A stretch of 64,000 nucleotides of DNA from Pseudomonas triticicola (lineage in GTDB: Bacteria > Pseudomonadota > Gammaproteobacteria > Pseudomonadales > Pseudomonadaceae): positions 4,365,501 to 4,429,500 of the forward strand of contig NZ_JAHSTX010000001.1 of assembly GCF_019145375.1 (NCBI RefSeq), read 5' to 3'. Of the stretch, positions 63,646 through 64,000 are shown one piece after another. The first letter of the stretch is position 1; the number at the start of each line of letters is the position of its first letter. The position numbers and the translations under genes are program-made. Under the pieces are notes generated by a model that saw nothing but the letters and a program-made list of their open reading frames with translations, was not told the DNA's origin and made no database searches.

Positions 63646-64000
63646 TCAATAGGCGATGCGAATGTCGTTGAAGTGGTGATCACGTTCGGTCTCCGGCGCC
63701 TGGCCCTCATCGAACAGCAGACGATGAATGCGCCGCGCCGACTCCTGAAACGCCACACCACCGAGGCTGTGCAGATCGTATTGATGGCTGTGCACTTCGG
63801 CGCGCACCCGCCCCGGATGCGGCGACAGCAAGAGGATGCGATTGCCGACCACCAAGGCTTCTTCGATCGAATGGGTGACGAACAGCAGGGTGAAGCGCAC
63901 CTCTTCCCAGAGCAGCAGCAATTCCTCCTGCATCTTGCGGCGAGTCAACGCATCGAGTGCAGCGAAGGGTTCGTCCATCAAGAGGATTTTCGGTTGCATG
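63646..64000 (-). CDS. ABC transporter ATPase, nitrate/sulfonate type, C-terminal part
   Basis: The last 118 codons or so of an SsuB/TauB-type ATPase cut by the right edge. Walker B ILLMDEPFAALD, the D-loop and the H-loop LLFVTHSIEEALVVG are visible, with the typical HPGRVRAEV tail. Walker A and the signature lie outside. It is co-oriented with the permease gene and 20 bases upstream of it. Confidence 0.88.
   Translation of the reverse strand, partial: MQPKILLMDEPFAALDALTRRKMQEELLLLWEEVRFTLLFVTHSIEEALVVGNRILLLSPHPGRVRAEVHSHQYDLHSLGGVAFQESARRIHRLLFDEGQAPETERDHHFNDIRIAY

Overview
The window is typical Pseudomonas chromosomal DNA, most likely from the P. fluorescens group. Coding density and GC are high. 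The intergenic gaps carry the palindromic GTGGGAGCGAGCCTGCTCGC repeats of that group. The stretch sbp-cysTWA / oscA / PAS-GGDEF-EAL / desA, and the pair gabD-gabT, follow gene orders I recall from P. aeruginosa. No phage, IS element, rRNA or CRISPR array was seen.

Region 1 (1-17,660) is a sulfur-scavenging island. It holds a private tonB-exbB-exbD set, a TonB-dependent receptor with an aryl-sulfate sulfotransferase, and two LysR regulators. It also holds a sulfatase of the phosphonate-monoester-hydrolase type, the Fe(II)/2-oxoglutarate alkylsulfatase AtsK, the ABC importer AtsR-AtsB-AtsC with a duplicated, fused permease, and the arylsulfatase AtsA. Receptor and TonB would bring sulfate esters across the outer membrane, AtsRBC across the inner membrane, and AtsA, AtsK and the second sulfatase would release the sulfur. 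The divergent gaps share two short sequence elements (see findings) that look like a common regulatory code. A small, AT-rich avidin-like gene sits inside the island.

Region 2 (17,670-24,590) holds a membrane fatty acid desaturase divergent from an AraC regulator. Next is a CusRS/HprRS-type two-component system divergent from a periplasmic HbpS/GlcG-like protein and a periplasmic 5-hydroxyisourate hydrolase, with a perfect palindrome between them. A Crp-family regulator divergent from an Mpo1-like protein follows. Region 3 (24,660-34,920) is the sulfate permease cysA-cysW-cysT-sbp with oscA, a c-di-GMP phosphodiesterase/cyclase, desA, a diguanylate cyclase and a REC-HDOD protein. Region 4 (35,000-41,840) has gabDT, tRNA-Arg(CCG), a ParE-type toxin-antitoxin pair, a PEBP-family protein and a Rieske-flavoprotein fusion.

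Region 5 (41,880-64,000) has pgaABCD for poly-N-acetylglucosamine and a YdgA-like protein. Two tripartite efflux operons follow (MarR-FUSC-DUF1656-HlyD-OMF and EmrB-EmrA-OMF), with a RelE-type toxin-antitoxin pair and a DUF2789 gene between them. The window ends with a LysR gene and part of a sulfonate/nitrate-type ABC importer. The third efflux component of the second operon appears to begin inside a REP repeat.
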